DNA of 36,238 bases from JAKACA01 sp050008715 (GCA_050008715.1 JBEKMC010000047.1:1-36238), one strand, 5' to 3'; shown: positions 1 to 8,319, numbered from the stretch's first letter. Notes: generated by a model from the sequence alone, not told the origin. Made by a program: numbers and translations.

Positions 1-2648
1 GGTCCGACCGAGGCAATCGGCGGGCCGATCGCCTCGGGGAGGGCTCCGGTCGGTCCGAGCAAGGTCGGTGCACCACCGGCCGTCTGGGGAGAGACGCCGA
101 CGTTGCCGCCGTAGTCGACGGTGATGTAAGCGAGCTGCGGGTACTGGTTGCTGGCGGAGACCCCGAACAGCGCACGGACGTAGACGAGCGAATCGTCGAT
201 GGGGATGAGCAACGTCGGGCCGAACACAGCGCTCGAGCCATGCTGGTCGAGCAACGTGATGTCGTCGGAGACGGACGTGTTCGTCGAGATCTGTCCGTTC
301 GCGATGGCAGGGCCGTTCGGTGCCGACTGCTCCGGCACCTGGTAGGCCGTGAGCGCGCCGTAGTGCGCCGCACTGCAGTCCGCCACGAGAAACGCCGTCA
401 GCGTCTGCACTTTGCCGAGCGGCACCAACGGGATGAAGGCGTTGAACGTGGGAGTTGCCTGCCCCGGCAGCTGCAGGAGCTGATAGTCCGGCTGCACCGT
501 CGTTGCGGAGGGTCCCGATCCTGTGAGGGACACCTGCCAAGCGCCGGAGTTGTTGTAGAAGCTGCTCGCAGACGTCACGTGGTACTTGCCGTACATCGTG
601 GCCTCGACCGAGAGGAGATTCTGCGGGTAGCGGAGGTGTTCCAGGAGGGTCGGGTCCATCGACGTCGCCGACTTGAACAGGCCCGGGAAGACATCCATCC
701 AGGTCGCGAGGATCGGATCCTTCGGATTCCAGGCATAGAGCGTGACTTGTCCCGTGTAGGCGTTCACCACTGCCTTCACCGAATTGCGGACGTAATTGAA
801 ACTGCCGACCAACCCGGTGTTCGCCCCCGACTGCGAGTACGGGTAGTAGCTCGTCGTCGTGTATGCGTCCACGATCCAGTCGATGTGACCGCCGTCGACG
901 ACCGGATACGGATTGGAGTCGATCTGCAAGAACGGCGCCACGTTCGACACGAGGGTGCGCACGTCCTGGTTGTACATGATGCGCGAATGTGACGTGACTT
1001 CCTTCGACAGGAGGAGGTTGAAGTCGTGAAAACGCAAGGCGAATGCGGCCTTCTGCCAAATCCCGCCAATCGGGATTCCGCCTGTGCCGGCGTACTTGGT
1101 GTAGACGACCGGGCCGGCTGAAGGCTGGTGGTCGTATTCCGACACGAGGGAGTTCACGACGACATAACCCGTCTGGCCGATCCCGTAGTAGACGTCGGGC
1201 TGCGTCAAGGCCGGGGACGCTGCCGTCTGCTGAACGGGGATGCCCTTCATGACGAACTGCGGGTCGCGGCTCGTCGTATTGGCTGGGGCCATGACGACGC
1301 CGTAGCCGTGCGTGTCGACGAGGTGGATATTCACCCACGTGGTCCGGTTGAGGTTCGTAGAGGAGATCTCGCGCACCCCGACGACGACCGGAGTCAGCTT
1401 CGACGCGTTGTTCACGCCGGTGTCAAGGGTGTAGCGATCGAGAGCGACGCCGTTGATCGTGTAGAAGCCTTTGATGTGCTGGAGCACCTGGTAGGTCTGA
1501 GTCGAGATGGACGGATCCCACAGATCGACGTCCTCGAGCGAGGCGGCATCTGCCGCCACGATGCCGGGCGTGGCGTCGCTTTGTGCGGCAAAGGTCTGTG
1601 CGCCGATGCTCGTCAGGCCGTAGGCGGCGCGGGTGGCGTTGATGTTGGAGGCGAGGTATCCCGACTCGAGCGCGCTCTGGGCGGGGTTGACCTGCAGCGA
1701 CTGCACGGCCCACGGAAAGATGACGCCGACGACGATGGCGACGAACGCCCAAAGCCCGCCGGCAACGATCGGCAGCATCCAGTTGCGGGCATAGACGTTG
1801 TAGACGAAGAGAGCGAAGGCGGCGAGCGCCACGATCGTGAGCAGGTTCAGAGCGGGAAGGCGTACGTGCACGGCGGTGTAGCCGGCGCCCTGGAACAGTC
1901 CGTTGTTCGTGGTGTCGAGCGCGAAGCGGTCGACGTAGAAATAGCCGGCGGCGCGCACGAGCGCGAGGGCGGCGAAGATGACGGAGAAGTGCGAGGTCGC
2001 CCGCGGATCCACGCGAGGTGACGGCCCCGAGAAGCGCAGCCCGCCGTTCAGGTAGTACGCCGCCGCGCACAACAAGGCGAGAACGATCAGGGCAACCTGT
2101 GTCCATCCGACGAGGAAGGAGAGGAACGGGAGCTTGAACACGAAATAGCTCACGCCCTTGTGGAACAGCGGGTCCGTGGTGGTCCCGAAGCTGCCGCCGT
2201 GGATGCCGCCGTGCAGGAACAGCATCCAGTGCTGCCATTGCGACCCAGTGCTGTCTCCAAGGATGAGCGCCATGATCACCGACACGACCGTCCGCACGGC
2301 GAAGCGATGTCGCCCGACCACCCCCTGGTAGCGCCGGACGAACTCCTGTTCCGGTGACATGAACAGGGCCCGAGGGGCCACCCGGTCGACGACGAGCAGG
2401 CTGAGCCAGCTCGCGATGAAGAACACCACCGTGAAGAAACCCGCCAGCTCGAACCTCGTTGCCGTCATCGTCCGCCAGACGGCGTCCGCGCCGGCGTAGC
2501 GGTACCACAAGTAGTTCGTGAAGAAGTCGGCCACGCCCTGCACGGCGATGAGCAGGACGATGATCACCACGATGGCGACGAGCAGGAACAGCTGCCAGCG
2601 TCGGATCGGACTCGCGGGCGCAACGGCCACGTCGTTCGGGACTCTCAC
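1..2648 (-). CDS. UPF0182 family membrane protein (3' end cut by window)
   Basis: About 882 codons are visible, reading from a GTG at 2648 off the left edge of the window. The family (UPF0182/COG1615) is large, widespread in actinobacteria and cyanobacteria, and has no established function. The first ~330 residues carry several hydrophobic segments, including one at about residues 19-41 (QLFLLVAIVVIIVLLIAV) and others around residues 75, 110, 165 and 250. The rest is a long, probably extracytoplasmic part with family-like stretches such as YLWYRYAGADAVWRTM, GYLASNINATRAAYGL and NYVRNSVKAVVNAYTG. An in-frame TGA lies upstream, so GTG 2648 is the only good start; GAGCGAGG about 8 nt before it may be a weak ribosome binding site. 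It follows the DivIVA/MuF-like gene on the same strand by 66 nt and may be co-transcribed. The missing piece should be the short C-terminus only. Confidence 0.9.
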   Translation of the reverse strand, partial: MRVPNDVAVAPASPIRRWQLFLLVAIVVIIVLLIAVQGVADFFTNYLWYRYAGADAVWRTMTATRFELAGFFTVVFFIASWLSLLVVDRVAPRALFMSPEQEFVRRYQGVVGRHRFAVRTVVSVIMALILGDSTGSQWQHWMLFLHGGIHGGSFGTTTDPLFHKGVSYFVFKLPFLSFLVGWTQVALIVLALLCAAAYYLNGGLRFSGPSPRVDPRATSHFSVIFAALALVRAAGYFYVDRFALDTTNNGLFQGAGYTAVHVRLPALNLLTIVALAAFALFVYNVYARNWMLPIVAGGLWAFVAIVVGVIFPWAVQSLQVNPAQSALESGYLASNINATRAAYGLTSIGAQTFAAQSDATPGIVAADAASLEDVDLWDPSISTQTYQVLQHIKGFYTINGVALDRYTLDTGVNNASKLTPVVVGVREISSTNLNRTTWVNIHLVDTHGYGVVMAPANTTSRDPQFVMKGIPVQQTAASPALTQPDVYYGIGQTGYVVVNSLVSEYDHQPSAGPVVYTKYAGTGGIPIGGIWQKAAFALRFHDFNLLLSKEVTSHSRIMYNQDVRTLVSNVAPFLQIDSNPYPVVDGGHIDWIVDAYTTTSYYPYSQSGANTGLVGSFNYVRNSVKAVVNAYTGQVTLYAWNPKDPILATWMDVFPGLFKSATSMDPTLLEHLRYPQNLLSVEATMYGKYHVTSASSFYNNSGAWQVSLTGSGPSATTVQPDYQLLQLPGQATPTFNAFIPLVPLGKVQTLTAFLVADCSAAHYGALTAYQVPEQSAPNGPAIANGQISTNTSVSDDITLLDQHGSSAVFGPTLLIPIDDSLVYVRALFGVSASNQYPQLAYITVDYGGNVGVSPQTAGGAPTLLGPTGALPEAIGPPIASVG

Positions 2649-2714
2649 TTCAGTACCTCGCTCACCCTTCCCCGGCCATCTCTTTCAGACGGCCGAGTGT
2701 CTCACCGCTGCGGC

Positions 2715-4829
2715 TCAATCGGTTGTCGCCACGAGCAGGCATCTGCAACCGGGATGCACGGGAGGGTGAGCCTGCCCGGTCGGCCAGAGCTCGCCCGCTG
2801 GCTGCCCGCCGGCGAGGGCGTTGTCGTCACAGTCCGGGCACGGCTTCCCGTCGTCGACGACCCAGCGAACGATCGTCCCGTCGGCGGCGGCGTCGACGGC
2901 GCCTTGAGCGAAAGCGCGCGTGGCGAAGTCTCCAGCGAGTCCCTCCACTCGGGGACCCTTCCACTCCCGATAGGCGGCGCCTGCGGCATCCTGGGCGCCC
3001 TCGCCCGTCTCGCCGAGCGTGTGCAGCGACTCCGAAAGTCGATGCCGCAACAGCCCGGCGAGCTCCGCCGCCAGCTCGAGCCCGAGGCGCTTCCCCGTCT
3101 CGGCAGCCTCATCGGCACCGCCGTCGCCCTTCTCGCCGTCGGGTCGCAACCACACACGCCCGTTCAGCCAGCCCTCCGCAAGAGAGCTCGAAGCCGCCCC
3201 GGCGAACCGCTCCCGCTGAACGCCTTCCGGGAGCAGCTTGTCGAGATCGGGTGTGCCAGACGCCCGCCGCAGGGCGTTCAGGAGATCGTTCTGGTCGTCT
3301 TGCAGCGCCCGCTTCAGCGCCCGCGACAATTTTGACATGACGGGCGCCACGACCTCGTCACGCCGGCGCCGTGCATCGGCATCGGCATCGATGGCGGCGG
3401 TTTCGTCGCTCTCCGCATCGAGCGCGACCGTCCCGCTCTGCTCTCCCACGCTCGACTCATCGTCGGCGCCGGTCACGGTCGCGTCTGTCTGCAGCACCAC
3501 CTCGTCAGCCACGGCGTCCGCCGCCACCCCAGACTCGCCGCTAGTCGTAACGTCCCCTGACGCATCGGGTGCCGGCTCGTCGCTCGTCGCGGCCACCTCG
3601 TCCGATGATGCCGCCTCGCCCGCGTCCCCGGCCTCGCCTGCCGACGTCCCGGCCGCCGCGACCTCGGCCTCGTCGCCGGCGGCAGGCTCGCCTGACGCGG
3701 CGACCGCGCCCTCGTCAGACACGGCGTCCGCCACGAGCGTGTCGGCCGCCGCCTCGGGCTCCGAGCCGCGTGCCGCCCGGATCCGGGCGAACAGCTCGCC
3801 GACGCTGCGATGGGAGGCTTCGGAGTCCTTGGCTTGCACTTCCTGAACGGCTTGCTCGTCCTCGTCTTCGGCAAGGTCCTCGCCAGCCAGGTCGACGACT
3901 GGGTCGGCCGAGGCGGCGACGAGCGCGTCGGCTTCGTCTTCGCCGGACTTCTCTTCGAGATCGTCGCCGAGCAGCTCGGCGTGCTCTTCGAGGGCCTCGT
4001 CGGCCCCCATGAGCACCTCGACTTCGTCGTCGACGAACAGTTCGGCTCGATCGCCGCCTTCTGCTGCAGCGATACGCGCATCGTGCTCGGCGCCGGCCAG
4101 GCGCGCCTGCAGCGCTTCCACCGTCGACTCGACCGTCTCGACGACTTCGACGAGCGAGTCACGGCCGGATCGCAGCTGTTCCAGTTGCACGAAGAGGGCC
4201 CGCCGGCGCTCGACGAGATCGGAGAGCACCTCGGCCCGCAGGCGGCGGGCGTCGCGGACCGTCTGTCGACAGCGCTGTTTTGTCGTGTCGAGGAGTGCGA
4301 CGGCGTCGTCGTGAGCGGCATCGAGCACCGCCTCCGCCTCTTCCTCCGCTGCGGCCTTCACGGCTGCGGCCTGCGCGTCTGCGTCGGCGGCCGTCACGCC
4401 CGCCGACTCTGTCGCGGCCTCCAGCAGCCGTGCGGACTCCTCTTCGGCCGCGGCGGTCCGCTCGGCGGCTTGGGTTGTTGCCAGCTCGAGCATCTCGGAC
4501 GCCCGTTCTTGCGCACGAGCGACGACGCCGCGGGCGGCGTCGTGAGCGCTCTGCAGGACCCGGGCGGTCTCCGCACCGACCGCCTGAGTGAGCGTGGCTT
4601 CGTCGAGGACCGGCGGCTCGGATGCCTTCCGCTCTGCCTCGGCCACCCGCCGTCGCAGCTGGGTCTCCCGCTCCACCATGGCGCGCAGGTCGTCGGCGAG
4701 CGACTCGAGATAGCGGCGGACGGCGTCACCGTCCACACCCTTCCGCGCTGCCGGAAACGTCCGCCGGGCAATCTCGTCAGGGTTCACGTGGCTCGACGAG
4801 ATCGTCACGACGGGAGTGTCTTCCGGCAT
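2715..4829 (-). CDS. DivIVA-like coiled-coil protein with phage MuF-like C-terminal motif
   Basis: This is a 704-residue cytoplasmic protein with no signal peptide or membrane segment. Residues ~14-50 resemble the DivIVA N-terminus: NPDEIARRTF, then G-V-D-x-D-A-V-x-x-Y-L, with the usual GY turned into GV. Residues ~50-260 are Ala/Glu/Arg-rich and predicted coiled coil. Residues ~270-490 are a very acidic, low-complexity Ala/Glu/Asp/Ser linker. Residues ~495-704 are helical and end in CPDC (664-667) and PPVHPGCRC (689-697), the Cys/His pattern that closes phage Mu gpF / SPP1 gp7 head-morphogenesis domains (PF04233 type) and could bind a metal. The ATG at 4829 is supported by a -10 box 7 nt upstream. 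I infer a chromosomal protein that has adopted a phage-like domain; its function is unknown. The DivIVA assignment is the weaker half. Confidence 0.8.
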   Translation of the reverse strand: MPEDTPVVTISSSHVNPDEIARRTFPAARKGVDGDAVRRYLESLADDLRAMVERETQLRRRVAEAERKASEPPVLDEATLTQAVGAETARVLQSAHDAARGVVARAQERASEMLELATTQAAERTAAAEEESARLLEAATESAGVTAADADAQAAAVKAAAEEEAEAVLDAAHDDAVALLDTTKQRCRQTVRDARRLRAEVLSDLVERRRALFVQLEQLRSGRDSLVEVVETVESTVEALQARLAGAEHDARIAAAEGGDRAELFVDDEVEVLMGADEALEEHAELLGDDLEEKSGEDEADALVAASADPVVDLAGEDLAEDEDEQAVQEVQAKDSEASHRSVGELFARIRAARGSEPEAAADTLVADAVSDEGAVAASGEPAAGDEAEVAAAGTSAGEAGDAGEAASSDEVAATSDEPAPDASGDVTTSGESGVAADAVADEVVLQTDATVTGADDESSVGEQSGTVALDAESDETAAIDADADARRRRDEVVAPVMSKLSRALKRALQDDQNDLLNALRRASGTPDLDKLLPEGVQRERFAGAASSSLAEGWLNGRVWLRPDGEKGDGGADEAAETGKRLGLELAAELAGLLRHRLSESLHTLGETGEGAQDAAGAAYREWKGPRVEGLAGDFATRAFAQGAVDAAADGTIVRWVVDDGKPCPDCDDNALAGGQPAGELWPTGQAHPPVHPGCRCLLVATTD

Positions 4830-4836
4830 GCTCGAC

Positions 4837-4842
4837 AGACTA
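4837..4842 (-). promoter_or_regulatory. -10 box TAGTCT, leaderless start
   Basis: TAGTCT on the minus strand ends 7 nt before the ATG at 4829, so transcription would begin at or next to the start codon. No Shine-Dalgarno sequence lies between them. No convincing -35 element is seen. Confidence 0.5.
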
Positions 4843-4886
4843 GGACGGTTCCCTCGCGCGCAGGAGACAACGCCGAGTCCGCCGGA

Positions 4887-6173
4887 TCAGGAGCCCGTCA
4901 CCTTGACCACCTTGCCGCCGTAACGCTCCAGCACGGACAGAGCCTGCGCGATGGTCGACACGGCGAACACTTTGAGGGTGGACCCGGCGTACTTCTTCGC
5001 GATGGCGTAATTGTCGGGCGGAACGAGGAAGATGCTCGCCCCCGACGAGCGCACGGCGATCGTCTTCTGCTGGATACCGCCGATCGCACCGATTTGCCCC
5101 GTCACCGACATCGTCCCAGTTGCCGCCACCTTGAGGCCGCCGGTGAGGTTGCCCGTGTCGAGCTTCTGCATGAGGCCGAGGGTGAACGCCAGGCCGGCGG
5201 ACGGCCCGACGATCCCCTCGCTGTTGAGATCGACCTGAAACGGCAGGACGACGTGGTACGACGGCTCGGCGTCGAGGACCCCGAGGCAGGCGGTGGCGCC
5301 GCCGGGGTGCTGTTTGGTCGGCAGGTAGAGCGCACCCTTGTCGTCGTAGAGCTTGGCGATCGGAAGGCTGGACTTGGCCGCTGCCGGCAAGCACGTGAGT
5401 TGCTGGTTCGAGCCGGTCCCCATCCATCGCCAGGCACCCGTCTGGATCGTCGCCGTCTTCGCGACGCTGCTCTGGAAGGGCCGGTAGCGGATCGTCAGGC
5501 TTTCGCCGATCTTGTACGGGAACAGCGCCGCCGAGAGCGCTGTCGGCGAATTCACCGCCTGCGACCCGATCCCGATGATGACGTCACCGACCTGTAGTCC
5601 CGCGTCGGCGGGAGATCCAGGATCGAGGGCGTAGACGAGCGACCCGTTCGGAATGACCGTCACGTGATAGCCGAGCTGGGTCAGTGCCACCACCGTGGCG
5701 GCTTGTTGGGCGTCGGCCATGTCGAGGACGCCCTCGATGTTGTACTGGGCGCTCGTTTCTGGTCCCTGGATGGCGGCGGAGGAGTAGAGGGTGGCGTTCG
5801 GGTCGAGTTTGAAATACAGCCAGTCGATGAGCCGCAGCGGCGTCACCTCGACGTCCACCAGATCGATGGACCCGTTGTGGTTCTGGGAGTGAGCTGCCGG
5901 CACGCCGATCAGCGGCAGCACGCTCTGGGAGGCTCCCGGCGTGATGGCGTAATACGGCAGGCTGATGAGCGACGAGGCGAGGATGATCGCCGCAAGGACG
6001 ACGGCGACGATCGTGATGACTTTCCAGCGACGGCGGCTCCACTTCCGGGAAGGCGGCTCCTCGCCGACTGCCGACACGTCGTCTTGGCCGAAGGCAGCGG
6101 TCTCGGGAGACGCCTCGGCTGTCTCGGGAGACGCCTCGGTTGTCTCTAGGCTTTCGCCATCGTGGGAGCTCAC
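4887..6173 (-). CDS. YlbL-type PDZ-Lon membrane-anchored serine protease
   Basis: This 428-residue protein has a cytoplasmic N-terminus with a 7-residue repeat (TAEASPE, residues ~18-27), one membrane segment at ~51-74, a PDZ domain at ~178-235 (DPGSPADAGLQVGDVIIGIG) and a C-terminal Lon-type (S16) protease domain from ~305. The catalytic dyad is visible: Ser325 in GPSAGL and Lys370 in GGIQQKTIAV. The family (B. subtilis YlbL-like) cuts substrates at the outer face of the membrane. It is longer than YlbL (about 340 residues), largely because of an insertion at ~240-300 that holds two Cys (261 and 297) which could form a disulfide. The GTG start at 6173 sits 8 nt after a weak TAAGGCT (6182-6188) and overlaps the divergent HEAT gene by 12 nt; an internal GTG (residue 33) is an alternative start but would not change the domains. 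Confidence 0.9.
   Translation of the reverse strand: MSSHDGESLETTEASPETAEASPETAAFGQDDVSAVGEEPPSRKWSRRRWKVITIVAVVLAAIILASSLISLPYYAITPGASQSVLPLIGVPAAHSQNHNGSIDLVDVEVTPLRLIDWLYFKLDPNATLYSSAAIQGPETSAQYNIEGVLDMADAQQAATVVALTQLGYHVTVIPNGSLVYALDPGSPADAGLQVGDVIIGIGSQAVNSPTALSAALFPYKIGESLTIRYRPFQSSVAKTATIQTGAWRWMGTGSNQQLTCLPAAAKSSLPIAKLYDDKGALYLPTKQHPGGATACLGVLDAEPSYHVVLPFQVDLNSEGIVGPSAGLAFTLGLMQKLDTGNLTGGLKVAATGTMSVTGQIGAIGGIQQKTIAVRSSGASIFLVPPDNYAIAKKYAGSTLKVFAVSTIAQALSVLERYGGKVVKVTGS
6100..6141. repeat. Two 21-bp tandem repeats, each with a GTCTC/GAGAC palindrome
   Basis: Units 6100-6120 and 6121-6141 differ at only one position, and a partial third unit follows. They encode the TAEASPE repeat of the PDZ-Lon protein. 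Each begins with GTCTCGGGAGAC, a palindrome with 5-bp arms, so two dyads lie exactly 21 bp (two helical turns) apart, directly upstream of the -10 box of the plus-strand HEAT gene. Confidence 0.8.
6147..6152 (+). promoter_or_regulatory. -10 box TAGGCT of the HEAT-repeat gene
   Basis: TAGGCT ends 9 nt before GTG 6162. It lies inside the coding region of the divergent PDZ-Lon gene. The spacing matches the other leaderless starts in this window and supports GTG 6162 over GTG 6234. Confidence 0.5.
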
Positions 6174-6785
6174 GGCCGTTCAGCCTTACACGGAGTCGGG
6201 GCGCCCGATGACGCGCCACGCCGGCGCGCCGCCGTGCTCGCCGGTTACTCGGGCGACGCGACGACAGCGCTGACGTATCTCGAGGACGACGATCCTGCCA
6301 CTCGTGCCGCTGCGCTCGGGGCCCTCGTGCGGCTGGGCGTCGTCGACGCCGGTGTCACCACCCGGGCGCTCGCCGACCCATCGGCGCTCGTGCGGTGCCG
6401 CGCCGCAGAGCTGGCGGCGTCGCTCGAGGATCCTGACTTCCTGCCGCTTCTCTCGGACGAGGACGCCGGCGTCGTGGAGGCAGCGTGCTTCGCCGTCGGC
6501 GAGCTCCGGGACGCGAAGGCCGTCGCGACGCTGTGCCGGATCGCGGCGGAGCACACCGACGCCCTCTGCCGTGAGTCCGCCGTGGCGGCTCTTGGCTCCA
6601 TCGGCGATCCGGCCGGGCTCCCCGCAATCCTGCAGGCACTCGAGGACCGGCCGGCCGTGCGCCGGCGTGCGGTGATCGCGCTTGCCCCTTTTGAGGGCGA
6701 GGATGTCACCGCCGCCCTGGAGAAGGCCCTGACCGATCGCGACTGGCAAGTCCGCCAAGCGGCGGAGGATCAGCTGCGCCCGTAG
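6162..6785 (+). CDS. HEAT-repeat protein
   Basis: This 207-residue protein is built of alpha-helical HEAT-like repeats of about 30 residues: DPATRAAALGALVRLGVV, DPSALVRCRAAELAASL, DAGVVEAACFAVGELRD, LCRESAVAALGSIGDPAGLP and DRDWQVRQAAEDQLRP. HEAT arrays are protein-binding scaffolds; nothing here identifies the partner. There is no signal peptide or membrane segment. The start is GTG 6162 because of the TAGGCT box 9 nt upstream; GTG 6234 is the only other candidate and would cut into the first repeat (RRRAAVLAGY). The first 12 nt overlap the 5' end of the divergent PDZ-Lon gene. It converges on the MreB-like gene, 23 nt away. Confidence 0.82.
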   Translation: MGAHGRSALHGVGAPDDAPRRRAAVLAGYSGDATTALTYLEDDDPATRAAALGALVRLGVVDAGVTTRALADPSALVRCRAAELAASLEDPDFLPLLSDEDAGVVEAACFAVGELRDAKAVATLCRIAAEHTDALCRESAVAALGSIGDPAGLPAILQALEDRPAVRRRAVIALAPFEGEDVTAALEKALTDRDWQVRQAAEDQLRP

Positions 6786-6808
6786 CGCTGCAGCCCTGAC
6801 CTGGGGGC

Positions 6809-7834
6809 TCAGCTCTCCTCGTCGACGGGCATGCCGAGCGACGAACCGAGCGAAGGCCCAGGACCACCGGAGTGCATGGCCCGCAACGCTCGGGCCGCCC
6901 CCTGCACTGCCACCGTCTCCGGCGAGGTGACGATGTGGATGGGGATGCCGGCCGCCGTGGCCAACCGCTGGGCAAAACCATCGAGCATCGCTCCCCCGCC
7001 CGCCAAGTACAGGCCTCGGTTGAGCAGATCGTTCGAGAGATCCGGCGGGGACTCCGTGATGCACCGCACGGCTCCCCGGATGATCGCGTCGACGTGTTCG
7101 CGCAGCACGGTTGCGACCTCGGCGCGGGACAGTACGACCGTACGCGGCAGACCGTTGCCGAGATCACGCCCCCGCACCTCGACCTTGCGCTCGTCGTTCG
7201 GCCAGGCACTGCCGATGGCGAGCTTGATCGACTCGGCGGCGCCGAAGGGGAGGACGAGATCGAACGAGCGCTGGCACAGAAGGCGGATCGCCTCGTCGAA
7301 GTCGTTGCCACCGAGCGGGAGGGAGACCTCGGTGACGACGCCCCCGAGGGCCATGACGGCGATGTCGCTCGTGCCGGCACCGACGTCCATGACCATCGAG
7401 GCAACCGGCTCCTCGAGCTGCAGCCGAGCCCCGATCCCACAGGCGACCGCATGCTCGATGAACTCGACGCGCCGGGCGCCGGCTTTCTTGAAGGAGCGCT
7501 CCAGGGCCCGCTTCTGCACCCCGGTGGCCGCCCCTGGGACGCAACAGAGCACCTCGGGTCGGTGCACGCCGAAGTTCCGCGCTCGGGCGAAGACGTCGGC
7601 GGCGATCTGGTCGGTCAGCTCGAGATCGACGAGCTGGCCCTGCCGGACGGGCCGCACGATCGCAACTTCCCCCGCCGCCCTGCCCGCCATCGCCCGGGCA
7701 TGGGCCCCGAACGCGAGGAGCCTCCCAGTCGGGATATCGACGGCGGCGAGCGTCGGCTCGTCCACGAGCAGTCCCTTCGACGGCTCGACGACGAGCGTGC
7801 GCGCCGTGCCGACGTCGACGGCCAAGGAGCTCAC
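6809..7834 (-). CDS. MreB/Mbl-like actin homologue
   Basis: This 341-residue protein has the actin-fold ATPase signature of MreB: phosphate-1 loop AVDVGTARTLV near the N-terminus, phosphate-2 VMDVGAGTSDIAVMALGG in the middle and the adenosine motif LYLAGGGAMLDGF near the C-terminus. MreB filaments lie under the membrane and guide wall synthesis. The length is normal for MreB (335-345). No mreC, mreD, pbp or rodA lies next to it, so it may be a second MreB paralogue with another role. The start is GTG 7834, which overlaps the moaE stop in a GTGA arrangement (7831-7834) and indicates translational coupling. The reading frame stays open further upstream to 8038, but that stretch lies inside moaE and is unlike any MreB N-terminus. 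Confidence 0.9.
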   Translation of the reverse strand: MSSLAVDVGTARTLVVEPSKGLLVDEPTLAAVDIPTGRLLAFGAHARAMAGRAAGEVAIVRPVRQGQLVDLELTDQIAADVFARARNFGVHRPEVLCCVPGAATGVQKRALERSFKKAGARRVEFIEHAVACGIGARLQLEEPVASMVMDVGAGTSDIAVMALGGVVTEVSLPLGGNDFDEAIRLLCQRSFDLVLPFGAAESIKLAIGSAWPNDERKVEVRGRDLGNGLPRTVVLSRAEVATVLREHVDAIIRGAVRCITESPPDLSNDLLNRGLYLAGGGAMLDGFAQRLATAAGIPIHIVTSPETVAVQGAARALRAMHSGGPGPSLGSSLGMPVDEES

Positions 7835-8313
7835 GAGTGCTCGATCTCCTCGACGGCGTGGGCACTTGGGCTCCAGCCGGACCCGCCCGCCCAGTGCTCC
7901 AGCTTCCAGATGGGCAAGGTGGCCTTCAACGTGTCGATGAGGAAACGGCAGGCGTCGAAAGCCTCGCCACGATGCGGAGCCGACACGACGACGGCGACGG
8001 AGGTCGCACCGACCTCGAGCCGGCCGGTGCGATGCCACAGCACGACCCGGCCGAGGTCCGGAACCCGTGACCGGGCGGCGGCAGCGAGGTCGGCAAGCCG
8101 CGGCAGCACCTGGGTGTCGTAGGCCTCGTAGTCGACGGCGACCACGTCAGTGCGCCCTTCGGCGTGGTCCCGGACGACCCCGAAGAAACCCACGACGCCA
8201 CCCCACCGCTCCCCCTCCACCCACTCGAGCGCTCGCGCGCTCGGCAGGACTGCCTCCGTGAGGACGAGCCAGTCGTCACCCTCCGGCGGCTGCAGGGAGG
8301 GCTGATCGGTCAT
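7831..8313 (-). CDS. moaE: Molybdopterin synthase catalytic subunit MoaE
   Basis: MoaE (160 residues) transfers sulfur carried by MoaD to precursor Z (cPMP) to make molybdopterin. The signature region is complete: VGFFGVVRDHAEGR near residue 40, WHRTGRLEVGATSVAVVV, SAPHRGEAFDACRFLIDTLK and PIWKLEHW. The two lysines equivalent to E. coli Lys119 and Lys126 (L-K and P-I-W-K) are present. The start is ATG 8313 because TACCAT ends 6 nt upstream; the frame stays open to 8913 but that extension is not MoaE-like. No moaA, moaC or moaD lies in the window. It is translationally coupled to the MreB-like gene and divergent from the HtrA-like gene. Confidence 0.93.
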   Translation of the reverse strand: MTDQPSLQPPEGDDWLVLTEAVLPSARALEWVEGERWGGVVGFFGVVRDHAEGRTDVVAVDYEAYDTQVLPRLADLAAAARSRVPDLGRVVLWHRTGRLEVGATSVAVVVSAPHRGEAFDACRFLIDTLKATLPIWKLEHWAGGSGWSPSAHAVEEIEHS

Positions 8314-8319
8314 GGATGA

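Noticed and set aside
240..2508. Several open frames on both strands over the UPF0182 gene
   Set aside because: The UPF0182 frame has clear membrane segments and family sequence; the others are out of frame and Arg-rich. The true gene runs off the window edge.
2715..4829. MuF-like motif considered as a sign of a prophage
   Set aside because: No integrase, terminase, capsid, portal or tail gene, attachment site or composition shift is seen around it.
3810..5597. Long plus-strand open frame (595 codons) opposite the DivIVA/MuF-like and PDZ-Lon genes
   Set aside because: It is an antisense frame kept open by high GC. It crosses two real genes, has Arg/Gly/His-rich composition and no recognisable domain.
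6872..8122. 416-codon plus-strand frame over mreB-like/moaE
   Set aside because: It is antisense to two genes with clear family motifs and has no domain of its own.
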